NCBI GenBank assembly: GCA_902782655.1
Contig: CACZNY010000081.1
Span: 1 to 7,767 of the forward strand
Direction: 5' to 3'
Source: an uncultured Lachnospiraceae bacterium
GTDB lineage: Bacteria; Bacillota; Clostridia; Lachnospirales; Lachnospiraceae
Length of the DNA stretch: 7,767 nucleotides
Every line of letters begins with the position of its first letter. Within the stretch, counting starts at the first letter, position 1. Positions 1 through 6,460 of this stretch are shown here, piece after piece. The notes under the pieces were generated by a model that did not search any database, was not told the origin of the DNA, and was given only the letters and a program-made list of their open reading frames with translations. A program made the position numbers and the translations under genes.

Positions 1-398
1 ACTATAAGCCAGAGCACGAAGGGATATCCTCCCGTTTCCGATACAGGAGACCTTCCCCCCAGAGTGAATACAAACCAGTATACCGCCACGGTAACGGCGG
101 GCTGAAGAAAGATCCACACTATGCCCATATAGGATCCCGCATATTTGGATCTGAAGTCGTTTTTTGAAAGCTTCCAGATCAGCTTCCTGTTCGCCCAAAG
201 CTCCTGAGGGAGTATTATTATCCTGTCATAAAGCCTTGCGAAAACCGCAAACGCTCCCCAGAGCACGGCTACGGAGATGCATTTTTTGATGATCTCCTGC
301 TGCCGGTCGGCAAGCGGATTGTGATGAAAGATAATATAAAAGGACCAGATCACGGCGACTGCCGCGACCGCTGTTATAACAGTTTTCTTTTTCGTCAT
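1..398 (-). CDS. wzm: Polysaccharide ABC-2 export permease (Wzm/TagG/RgpC type), N-terminal part only
   Basis: This is the membrane subunit of an ABC transporter that exports a lipid-linked glycopolymer across the cytoplasmic membrane. The gene runs off the window at base 1, leaving 132 codons. It starts at ATG 396-398, whose ATGA overlaps the rmlC stop, so translation is probably coupled. Residues 68-110 carry the family's entry motif: LWANRKLIWKLSKNDF, then RSKYAGSYMGIVWIFLQP, then a hydrophobic helix ending YWFVF, and later PFVLW. Family members usually begin shortly before this motif. Here about 65 residues precede it, with two hydrophobic segments (about 7-24 and 40-57). The only in-frame ATGs are codons 1 and 91, and codon 91 lies inside the conserved motif, so the extension is probably translated; an internal GTG start cannot be excluded. 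The ATPase partner (Wzt/TagH/RgpD) is expected beyond the window. Family assignment is firm; the exported polymer is inferred from the rml genes. Confidence 0.88.
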   Translation of the reverse strand, partial: MTKKKTVITAVAAVAVIWSFYIIFHHNPLADRQQEIIKKCISVAVLWGAFAVFARLYDRIIILPQELWANRKLIWKLSKNDFRSKYAGSYMGIVWIFLQPAVTVAVYWFVFTLGGRSPVSETGGYPFVLWLI

Positions 399-958
399 AG
401 GATACCGTGGGAAGCCTTGTATTCCGCAAATGACGGCCAGCCCCTGTCTCTGTCGTTTATATTAAGTACGGTGCCGGTCTCAGGCCATCTGATCCCTATG
501 TCCTTATCGTCATAGGGCAGTCCGCCCTCATCTCCGGGATGATAAAAATCAGTGCATTTATAGCAGAATTCAGCTGTATCGGAAAGTACCAGGAATCCAT
601 GGGCAAAATTCTTCGGAATAAAAAACTGCTTTTTATTCTGCTCGGACAGGACAGCACCGAACCATTTTCCAAAGGTCGCAGAGCCCTGCCTGAGATCCAC
701 AGCTACATCAAAGACTTCCCCTCTTACGACTCTCACCAGCTTATCCTGCGGGTGGTTTATCTGGAAGTGGAGCCCTCTTAAAACCCCCTTAGAGCTGGAG
801 CTCTGATTATCCTGGACAAAGACGCCGTCTATCCCTGCCTCTTTGAAGTCATTATAGTTATAGGTTTCCATGAAATAGCCGCGCTCATCACCGAAAACCT
901 GCGGTGTTATGACCTTAAGCCCCTCTATCTCACACGTCTCTACACTTATCTTTCCCAA
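395..958 (-). CDS. rmlC: dTDP-4-dehydrorhamnose 3,5-epimerase RmlC
   Basis: This cytosolic enzyme epimerises C3 and C5 of dTDP-4-keto-6-deoxyglucose to dTDP-4-keto-L-rhamnose, the third step of dTDP-L-rhamnose synthesis. At 187 residues it is a normal RmlC length. Visible family marks are FGDERGYFMETYN (22-34), QDNQSSSSKGVLRGLHFQ (49-66) with the catalytic His at 64, K73, GEVFDVAVDLR (80-90), FFIPKNFAHGFLVLSD (112-127), and FCYKCTDFYHPGDEGG, whose Y133 is the likely acid. A C-terminal RD at 170-171 probably supplies the aspartate paired with the catalytic His. The start is TTG at 956-958, chosen because AAAGGGG lies seven bases upstream and no in-frame ATG occurs before residue 30. The gene begins 12 bases after the GH25 stop and overlaps the permease start by four bases. 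No odd residues were seen. Confidence 0.96.
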   Translation of the reverse strand: MGKISVETCEIEGLKVITPQVFGDERGYFMETYNYNDFKEAGIDGVFVQDNQSSSSKGVLRGLHFQINHPQDKLVRVVRGEVFDVAVDLRQGSATFGKWFGAVLSEQNKKQFFIPKNFAHGFLVLSDTAEFCYKCTDFYHPGDEGGLPYDDKDIGIRWPETGTVLNINDRDRGWPSFAEYKASHGIL

Positions 959-965
959 AGCAATT

Positions 966-972
966 CCCCTTT
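966..972 (-). promoter_or_regulatory. Ribosome binding site of rmlC
   Basis: AAAGGGG on the minus strand lies seven bases before the TTG codon at 956-958 and overlaps the stop codon of the GH25 gene. It decides the non-ATG start of rmlC: a second TTG at 961-963 would leave only two bases of spacing. Confidence 0.75.
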
Positions 973-2263
973 AAAAATCTTTTATCCAAACATTCATATC
1001 CACGCGTCCGGTTATGCCGTCCACTGCTCCGCTGGAGGTGTACTGCCATATGCTGTAATCCCCGTCATAGGTAGGTCCTCCTGCCCGGTATTGCGCCAGC
1101 CATTTGACGTATGGAGCAAGCGCTCCCATATCAAGCTTTTTATTCATCCAGGTCTTATTGGCGTAAACTCCCGCCCTGTATCCAAGGCTCTCCGCACTCT
1201 CACAGAAAGCCCTCACTATCTCCGTCCTTGCGGCTGTATCCAGCGGGTCTGCCCGTCCTCCGCCTGAATTACCGGAGCTCTCCACATCAAGGAAGACCGG
1301 AAGGGAAAGATCTGAAGCATTCACAAGGGAAGCTACTGCTTCAGCCTCCTCTCTGGCCTCATCAGGAGTTATCGCCTGAGTGAAAAAATATACGCCTATG
1401 CGCACTCCCGCTGCTTTCGCTCCCGCGAGATTCTGCCTGAAATACGGATCCTCCACCAAAACTCCTGAGCTTGATCCTCTGTATCCGGCCCTTATTATTG
1501 CAAAATCTATCCCCGAAGCCCTGACTCTCTGCCAGTCTATATCCTTATTGTACTTGGAGACATCTATTCCTATCGATCCCTGCGGAAGAGATATCCCCTC
1601 CAATGCCTTTGTGCCCTCGCCCTCAAGCTCTGCCTCAGATTCCTTCTCCTCCGGATCAGAGCCGGTATCCTCCACTGCAGCATCTATATCCGATTCCTGA
1701 AGCACTATGCTCCTTATACCCGAGGAGGCCGTATACCTGATCTTCGGTTTTATCGTGATCGTCGAGGTTTCGGATATGCCCGATCCGTTATCCATGACCA
1801 CGGTATAATCACCCGGGGTCATCTCATCAAGATATATCACACCGCTTCCGTCATCATCACTGGCTTCGATCTCATCGCCCCGATCATCCGTTATCCTCGC
1901 GGTCCAGCTCATGCCTTCAGGCGCCGCTCCGTTTGAATCCACCATCTGTATCCTGAGATCCGCTTCACTTGAAGTGAGCAAAAGCACATACCCGCTGCCG
2001 AAGGACTTCTCCTCCGGTACCTCCTCATCGTAGAAGGATTCGGCAAGCTCATGCGTACCGCCCCTGCCTTCAGATGTCTCCTCTTCCACGACATCTATCT
2101 CTGCGTTTTGAACACCGGCATCCCGCGATACTGTAAACGCCTCCTCCGGCGAAGGCCGCCTGCCGCGGTTAAGGCTTATCGTGAGCAGAATTATAAAAGC
2201 AAGACAGTTAAATCCTATTATCAGAGCAGGGATCAGCCATATTTTGTGCCTGCTCCCCTTCAA
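971..2263 (-). CDS. Membrane-anchored GH25 muramidase with Ig/Cna-B-like domain
   Basis: Predicted cell-wall lysozyme of glycoside hydrolase family 25, which cleaves the MurNAc-GlcNAc bond of peptidoglycan. Layout over 430 residues: basic N-terminus; one membrane helix at about 8-31 that acts as a signal anchor; an acidic, Ser/Glu-rich linker (35-88); a beta-rich domain (about 90-178) with the [13 protein letters not shown] pattern of Cna-B/SpaA-like modules; a second acidic linker (190-222); and the GH25 domain (229-430). The catalytic domain shows [13 protein letters not shown] (D233), [38 protein letters not shown] (D326 and E328 acidic pair), IWQYTS and VDMNVW. All expected acidic residues are present, so activity is likely. 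The start is TTG at 2261-2263, which overlaps the rmlA stop as TTGA; no in-frame ATG precedes the membrane helix, and the ribosome site is weak. Placement inside the rml genes suggests local wall opening during glycopolymer attachment; this role is inferred. Confidence 0.92.
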   Translation of the reverse strand: MKGSRHKIWLIPALIIGFNCLAFIILLTISLNRGRRPSPEEAFTVSRDAGVQNAEIDVVEEETSEGRGGTHELAESFYDEEVPEEKSFGSGYVLLLTSSEADLRIQMVDSNGAAPEGMSWTARITDDRGDEIEASDDDGSGVIYLDEMTPGDYTVVMDNGSGISETSTITIKPKIRYTASSGIRSIVLQESDIDAAVEDTGSDPEEKESEAELEGEGTKALEGISLPQGSIGIDVSKYNKDIDWQRVRASGIDFAIIRAGYRGSSSGVLVEDPYFRQNLAGAKAAGVRIGVYFFTQAITPDEAREEAEAVASLVNASDLSLPVFLDVESSGNSGGGRADPLDTAARTEIVRAFCESAESLGYRAGVYANKTWMNKKLDMGALAPYVKWLAQYRAGGPTYDGDYSIWQYTSSGAVDGITGRVDMNVWIKDF

Positions 2264-3129
2264 AGCCCGTTTGCTATATCCTTAAGATACTGCCCGTATG
2301 CAGTCTTCGCCAGGGGCTTGGACAGCTTCAGCAGCTGTTTCCTGTCTATGTACCCTCTTTTATACGCTATCTCCTCTATGCAGGATATATACAATCCCTG
2401 CCTCTTCTGAAAGGCCGCCACGAAATCCGCTGCATCCAGCAGCATATCGTGGGATCCCGTGTCAAGCCAGGCAAAGCCGCGGCCCAGCGTTTCAACGTAA
2501 AGATCTCCCCGCCTTAAGTATTCGTTATTCACCGACGTTATCTCTATCTCCCCCCTTTCAGAGGGCTTCACGTTTTTTGCTATCTCTACCACGTTATTAT
2601 CATAGAAGTAAAGCCCCGGCACGGCATAATTGCTTTTGGGATTCTTCGGCTTTTCCTCTATGGAAACGGCTTTTCCGTTTTCATCAAACTCTACCACGCC
2701 GTATTCCGAAGGATCCTTCACATAATACCCGAAGATCGTCGCTCCCTTCTTTCTTTCCGCGGCAGCCTTAAGCGTCTTTGAAAAGCTCTGTCCGTAAAAA
2801 ATATTATCACCGAGTACCATGGCCACATTATCGCTTCCGATAAATTTCTCACCTATGATAAAAGCATCAGCCAGCCCTCGGGGCTCCTCCTGAACAGCGT
2901 ACTGCATGTCAAGTCCGAGCTGTGAGCCGTCTCCGAAAAGCTCCTTGAATCCCGGCAGATCCCTTGGGGTGGATATTATCAGTATCTCCCTTATCCCCGC
3001 CAGCATCAGAGTCGAGAGCGGATAGTATATCATCGGCTTGTCATAAACCGGCATCATCTGCTTGCTGACCGCCTTAGTCAGGGGGTACAGCCTCGTACCG
3101 GATCCCCCCGCCAGTATTATACCCTTCAT
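2260..3129 (-). CDS. rmlA: Glucose-1-phosphate thymidylyltransferase RmlA
   Basis: RmlA joins dTTP and glucose-1-phosphate to form dTDP-glucose and pyrophosphate, the first and usually feedback-controlled step toward dTDP-L-rhamnose. The protein has 289 residues, the usual length of the short RmlA form. The nucleotide-binding signature [13 protein letters not shown] is at 6-18, followed by [18 protein letters not shown] (22-39), the metal-binding LGDNIFYG at 106-113, VEFDENGKA and [10 protein letters not shown] (157-166), [16 protein letters not shown], and WLDTGSHD (221-228), which holds the second metal aspartate D223. The ATG at 3127-3129 overlaps the rmlB stop as ATGA, with AGAGG about 11 bases upstream, so translation is probably coupled. 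All catalytic motifs are intact. Confidence 0.98.
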   Translation of the reverse strand: MKGIILAGGSGTRLYPLTKAVSKQMMPVYDKPMIYYPLSTLMLAGIREILIISTPRDLPGFKELFGDGSQLGLDMQYAVQEEPRGLADAFIIGEKFIGSDNVAMVLGDNIFYGQSFSKTLKAAAERKKGATIFGYYVKDPSEYGVVEFDENGKAVSIEEKPKNPKSNYAVPGLYFYDNNVVEIAKNVKPSERGEIEITSVNNEYLRRGDLYVETLGRGFAWLDTGSHDMLLDAADFVAAFQKRQGLYISCIEEIAYKRGYIDRKQLLKLSKPLAKTAYGQYLKDIANGL

Positions 3130-4205
3130 ACCTTGTACATCCTCTTATAGTAATCCTGATAGTCGCCTGAGGTTATATTCTCCATCCAGTCCATATGCTC
3201 CAGATACCATTTTATCGTAAGCCTTATACCGTCCTCAAACTTCGTATCGGGCAGCCATCCCAGCTCACTGCTTATCTTATCCGGCGCTATGGCATACCTC
3301 CTGTCATGTCCCTTCCTGTCCTCCACATAGGTGATAAGATCCTCTGACACATTCTTTCGTCTTTCATCATCCTCCGGAAGGATCTCCTGAAGCGTCTTTA
3401 TTATGGTCTTAACGATCTGTATGTTCTCTCTCTCGTTATGGCCGCCTATATTATACTTTTCCCCGAGCCTTCCTTTTTCTATCACCATGTCTATGCCCTT
3501 GCAGTGGTCATCGACATAGAGCCAGTCACGCACATTCTTCCCGTCACCGTACACGGGAAGCTTCTTCCCTGTCAGGGCATTATTTATCATAAGGGGTATC
3601 AGCTTCTCAGGGAACTGATAAGGACCGTAGTTATTCGAGCAGTTTGTGATGCATGCCGGGAAATGATAGGTATCAACATATGCCTTTACCAGAAGATCTG
3701 CCGACGCCTTGCTGGCAGAGTACGGTGAATGCGGATCATAGGGAGTGGTCTCGTAGAAATAATCCGCGGGGTCGCTAAGAGACCCGTAAACCTCATCAGT
3801 AGATACATGGAGGAACCTCTTTCCCTCCTTAAAGGATCCGTCCGCCTTCTCCCACGCAGCCTTCGCCGCATTCAGCATCACTGCAGTTCCCAGCACATTC
3901 GTTTCCACAAAGACCTCTGGATTTGTGATGGAACGGTCTACGTGGCTTTCCGCTGCAAAGTGGACAACCACATCGATATCATTTTCCTCAAATATCTTTT
4001 CTATCGCCGCCTTGTCTCTGATATCAGCCTTGATAAAGGTGTAATTATCCCTGTCCTCAATATCCTTCAGGTTTGCCAGGTTTCCCGCATAAGTCAGCGC
4101 GTCCACATTGATAAGCCTGATATCCCCGCCATACCTGCGGAACATATAATAAATGAAATTCGAGCCGATAAACCCGGCTCCTCCTGTAACCAGATACGTC
4201 TTCAT
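3126..4205 (-). CDS. rmlB: dTDP-glucose 4,6-dehydratase RmlB
   Basis: This NAD-dependent extended short-chain dehydrogenase converts dTDP-glucose to dTDP-4-keto-6-deoxyglucose, the second step of the pathway. At 359 residues it is of normal length. Visible marks are the Rossmann motif [11 protein letters not shown] (6-16), [10 protein letters not shown] (33-42), [12 protein letters not shown] (82-93), VSTDEVYG with the catalytic Thr-Asp-Glu at 136-138, YSASK (162-166) with catalytic Tyr162 and Lys166, [18 protein letters not shown] (188-205), [15 protein letters not shown] (220-234) and GHDRRYAI. The open frame extends to a TTG at 4301, but the start is placed at ATG 4203-4205: the Rossmann strand begins right after it, AGGGGGA precedes it, and the longer version would run through the promoter. 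It is the first gene of the downstream unit and overlaps rmlA by four bases. Confidence 0.98.
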   Translation of the reverse strand: MKTYLVTGGAGFIGSNFIYYMFRRYGGDIRLINVDALTYAGNLANLKDIEDRDNYTFIKADIRDKAAIEKIFEENDIDVVVHFAAESHVDRSITNPEVFVETNVLGTAVMLNAAKAAWEKADGSFKEGKRFLHVSTDEVYGSLSDPADYFYETTPYDPHSPYSASKASADLLVKAYVDTYHFPACITNCSNNYGPYQFPEKLIPLMINNALTGKKLPVYGDGKNVRDWLYVDDHCKGIDMVIEKGRLGEKYNIGGHNERENIQIVKTIIKTLQEILPEDDERRKNVSEDLITYVEDRKGHDRRYAIAPDKISSELGWLPDTKFEDGIRLTIKWYLEHMDWMENITSGDYQDYYKRMYKV

Positions 4206-4208
4206 ATT

Positions 4209-4215
4209 TCCCCCT
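4209..4215 (-). promoter_or_regulatory. Ribosome binding site of rmlB
   Basis: AGGGGGA on the minus strand sits three bases before the ATG of rmlB at 4203-4205. It supports this start over the upstream in-frame TTG at 4299-4301. Spacing is slightly short but usable. Confidence 0.7.
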
Positions 4216-4233
4216 GAATCATCATTCCCGCGA

Positions 4234-4252
4234 GCGGAATATAACCTTCCGC
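4234..4252 (-). other. Small hairpin in the rmlB leader
   Basis: GCGGAA and TTCCGC form a perfect six-base stem around the seven-base loop GGTTATA (minus strand), with a possible flanking G-U pair. It lies about 20 bases before the ribosome site of rmlB and inside the transcript expected from the promoter at 4292-4320. No T-run follows, so it is not a typical intrinsic terminator; a role in transcript stability or translation is possible but unproven. Confidence 0.4.
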
Positions 4253-4291
4253 CACGATACTCATTAATATTAACCGGTATAACTATGAGTG

Positions 4292-4320
4292 AGTATATCA
4301 AATCCCCTCATTTGCATCAA
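4292..4320 (-). promoter_or_regulatory. SigA-type promoter for the rmlB operon
   Basis: On the minus strand, TTGATG (4315-4320) and TATACT (4292-4297) are separated by exactly 17 bases. A TG one base before the -10 box makes it an extended -10 promoter. The -35 box overlaps the stop codon of the upstream glycosyltransferase gene. Transcription would start near 4285, leaving a leader of about 80 bases before rmlB. The sequence match is direct; activity is inferred. It implies that the rml-muramidase-permease unit can be expressed independently of the upstream genes. The 111-base gap also holds the palindrome TTAATATTAA at 4264-4273, just downstream of the expected start. Confidence 0.7.
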
Positions 4321-5261
4321 ATTCCGAGCCTTTTTTCCGGATACTCGTCATGATATCTGTGGTCAAGGGAAGCCTCTGTCTCCTTCGCCGCGTTATAATA
4401 CCACATATCGGCTTCACCCTTATCACCCATGGCTCTGTAGTACTCTCCAAGTTCAAAGGCAGTCTCCGAGGTGACATCTCCCATGGCCAGAGCCCTCAGC
4501 GCATATTTCATAAAGCCGTCCCTGTCTCCCGACACCCTGCATGCCCTCATAAGAGTATAGAGTTCATCCTTAAGCCGCAAGGCATCGCTCTCATTCTCCA
4601 CGGCCTTCTCAATATATGATCCCGCTTCCCTGTAGTCCTCATCAGTGCCGGAAACCGCAAGCTCCCTTAAGTACATATCCATAAGCCTCGGCTCCAGCGC
4701 GCCCTTCCTGCTGATTATCTTCTTAAATATGCCAAAGTCCCTGCCGGAATGCAGCTTCTCCGGCTTGTGTATTATCTCGATGTCAGAATCAAATATGACG
4801 GGAGAAAGCCTCACCTGCTCATGCACCTCTCCCTCCCATACGAAGGTTCGCAGTCTCTTAAAAAGCTTAGGTCTCAGCTCCCTGTCAAAATTATAGGTTG
4901 TATTGAACTCAAGCTGGTTTGTATACAGAAACTGCACGATATCTATGGACGGATCAAGCACCGATTTCAGTTTCCTGAACTTCTCCCTGTCAGCCTCATC
5001 GATGATCTCATCCGCATCGGCGGAATAAATATAGTCCCCGCCGCATTTTGAAAAGGCGAAATTTCTCGCCGCGGCAAAATCATCTGTCCATTCAAAATCA
5101 TACACCTTCGAAGTATGAGCAGCAGCTATAGCCCTTGTGCCGTCTGAAGAACCAGTATCGACTATCACGATCTCATCCGCTATCCCTTCAAGGGAAGCAA
5201 GACACCGCTCAAGCACGTTTTCTTCATCTTTGACTATAAGACAGGCAGTAATGGTGATCAT
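4317..5261 (-). CDS. Family 2 glycosyltransferase with TPR-like C-terminal tail
   Basis: Predicted cytosolic inverting GT-A glycosyltransferase of 314 residues; donor and acceptor are unknown. The N-terminal domain (1 to about 185) shows ITACLIVKDEENVLERCL (4-21), VDTGSSDGT (34-42) for nucleotide-sugar binding, FAAARNFAF, a metal-binding ADADE (81-85) in place of a plain DxD, and WEGEVHEQV (142-150), where this subfamily carries its catalytic-loop VHE motif. Residues about 205-295 are all-helical, with at least one clear TPR-like unit (AFELGEYYRAMGDKGEAD, then YYNAA). The combination resembles SunS-like GT2 proteins of Firmicutes, some of which glycosylate peptides; glycan assembly is equally possible here. 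The ATG at 5259-5261 overlaps the HD-GYP stop as ATGA with no well-placed ribosome site, so expression probably depends on coupling. The next gene's promoter overlaps its stop codon. Confidence 0.9.
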   Translation of the reverse strand: MITITACLIVKDEENVLERCLASLEGIADEIVIVDTGSSDGTRAIAAAHTSKVYDFEWTDDFAAARNFAFSKCGGDYIYSADADEIIDEADREKFRKLKSVLDPSIDIVQFLYTNQLEFNTTYNFDRELRPKLFKRLRTFVWEGEVHEQVRLSPVIFDSDIEIIHKPEKLHSGRDFGIFKKIISRKGALEPRLMDMYLRELAVSGTDEDYREAGSYIEKAVENESDALRLKDELYTLMRACRVSGDRDGFMKYALRALAMGDVTSETAFELGEYYRAMGDKGEADMWYYNAAKETEASLDHRYHDEYPEKRLGI

Positions 5262-6460
5262 ATATTTATCGGCACGACTCCCTCGTCGATCAGCTGGATC
5301 ATTACGGGCACGATATCCGGGTCAAACTGAGTGCCGGAGCACTTCATCAGCTCCTTCTTCGCAAACTCGATAGACAGAGCCTTCCTGTACACCCTCGGAC
5401 TCGTCATGGCATCAAAGGAATCTGCCACGCATATGATACGGGCGATCTCAGGTATATCCTTCCCTGCCAGATGTCTGGAATACCCCTTTCCGTCCCATCT
5501 TTCATGGTGGTACTGTGCCCCGTCGGCAATATCAGGAAGAGCCTTGAAATCCTTAAGTATAAGTCCTCCTATATCCACATGGGTCTGTATCGTGGAATAC
5601 TCCATGTTGTCAAGCTGTCCCGGCTTCTGAAGGATCACATCCGTGATCCCGATCTTGCCGATATCATGGAGCATGCCTATCCAGTATACCCGTTCCTGAT
5701 CGATATCACTGTATCCCATCTTCTGAGCTATGAGCCTTGCATATTGCGCGACCCGCAGTGAATGCCCCTGGGTATAAGGATCCTTTGCGTCGATTATATT
5801 CGCAAAGGTCGTGAAGCTTTCAAGCAGTATAGCCTGTATCTCCTCCTGCCATTTCCTCAGCTTGCTGTATCTTTGCAGGTTTATCTCGTCCGTGATAAAG
5901 ACTGTCAACGTGATGATAGCCGCCGCTATGACTATCCAGAAGATCGGGGAATCGGTTATCTGAAAGTTTTCTTTGTAATAAATCCTGTATTCCTGTACAT
6001 CCTGCTCATCGATGGAGATCATTACAAGACCGAAGGTCTTTTCCTCCTTTGACTCCATCTCTTTTGTCTTTTTATCGGGCTTTACTACAAGAGTATGATC
6101 CTTTACCTCAAAATCGCCGTTCCATGAGCTGTCGATCACAAAGTCCGTGACAAAATCTATCTCCGCCTGCCACTCAAGCACGTCTCCATGCCCGGAATTA
6201 AGGATCACAAAATCATACTCCATTCCCCGGTCAAAGCCAGGGGTTCCTGTTTCCTTCCATTCCTTGGATCTTTCAGCAGATATGCTGAGTTCTCCCGTAC
6301 CGCCGCCTTCTATCGTCCCCTTTACCACATAGGTCCTCTCGCGCATATTGCTGTAATAAATGAAAATGCCGAGAATGATAAGGGTATACATGGCAAATAC
6401 TGCCATGTATATCCTTCTGTTCTTATATATGTTTCTGGAAAACCAGCCCTTATCCTTCAT
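5258..6460 (-). CDS. Membrane HD-GYP cyclic di-GMP phosphodiesterase with CBM2-like ectodomain
   Basis: Predicted two-helix membrane protein of 400 residues whose cytosolic domain should hydrolyse cyclic di-GMP. Helix 1 is about 17-36 and helix 2 about 172-190, leaving an outward-facing region of roughly 135 residues. After a short coiled linker the HD-GYP domain (about 210-395) shows GHSLRV (H233), the HD pair in MLHDIGKIGI (H265, D266), QTHVDIGG (H294), HHERWDGKGYS (H318, H319), VADSFDAMTS (D347) and FDPDIV. All usual metal ligands are present; the third residue of the GYP motif is serine (328). The ectodomain has YDFVILNSGHGDVLEWQAEI (82-101), then SSWNG (111-115) and KTFGLVM (141-147). 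This layout of paired tryptophans, NxG and FG matches a family 2 carbohydrate-binding module, though identity is low. The start ATG 6458-6460 overlaps the acyl-CoA synthetase end by 11 bases, with AAAGGA close upstream. Domain calls are firm; the sensed ligand is inferred. Confidence 0.93.
   Translation of the reverse strand: MKDKGWFSRNIYKNRRIYMAVFAMYTLIILGIFIYYSNMRERTYVVKGTIEGGGTGELSISAERSKEWKETGTPGFDRGMEYDFVILNSGHGDVLEWQAEIDFVTDFVIDSSWNGDFEVKDHTLVVKPDKKTKEMESKEEKTFGLVMISIDEQDVQEYRIYYKENFQITDSPIFWIVIAAAIITLTVFITDEINLQRYSKLRKWQEEIQAILLESFTTFANIIDAKDPYTQGHSLRVAQYARLIAQKMGYSDIDQERVYWIGMLHDIGKIGITDVILQKPGQLDNMEYSTIQTHVDIGGLILKDFKALPDIADGAQYHHERWDGKGYSRHLAGKDIPEIARIICVADSFDAMTSPRVYRKALSIEFAKKELMKCSGTQFDPDIVPVMIQLIDEGVVPINI

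Noticed and set aside
226..429. Minus-strand 67-codon frame near the rmlC end
   Set aside because: It overlaps the permease start in another frame; the permease frame has clear family motifs running to the window edge.
3729..4217. Plus-strand open frame of 162 codons opposite rmlB
   Set aside because: Shadow of rmlB; no ribosome site and no protein-family pattern.
4234..4252. Hairpin as an intrinsic terminator after the glycosyltransferase
   Set aside because: It has no T-run after it and lies downstream of the predicted promoter, so it would block the rml operon.
4206..4291. Cyclic di-GMP or other riboswitch in the rmlB leader
   Set aside because: Given the HD-GYP neighbour I looked for a GEMM-like fold; the leader is about 80 bases with only one short stem and no recognisable conserved core.
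4206..4301. Longer rmlB product starting at a TTG at 4299-4301
   Set aside because: It would add 32 residues before the Rossmann strand, begin at the -10 box of the promoter and ignore the AGGGGGA site in front of the ATG at 4205.
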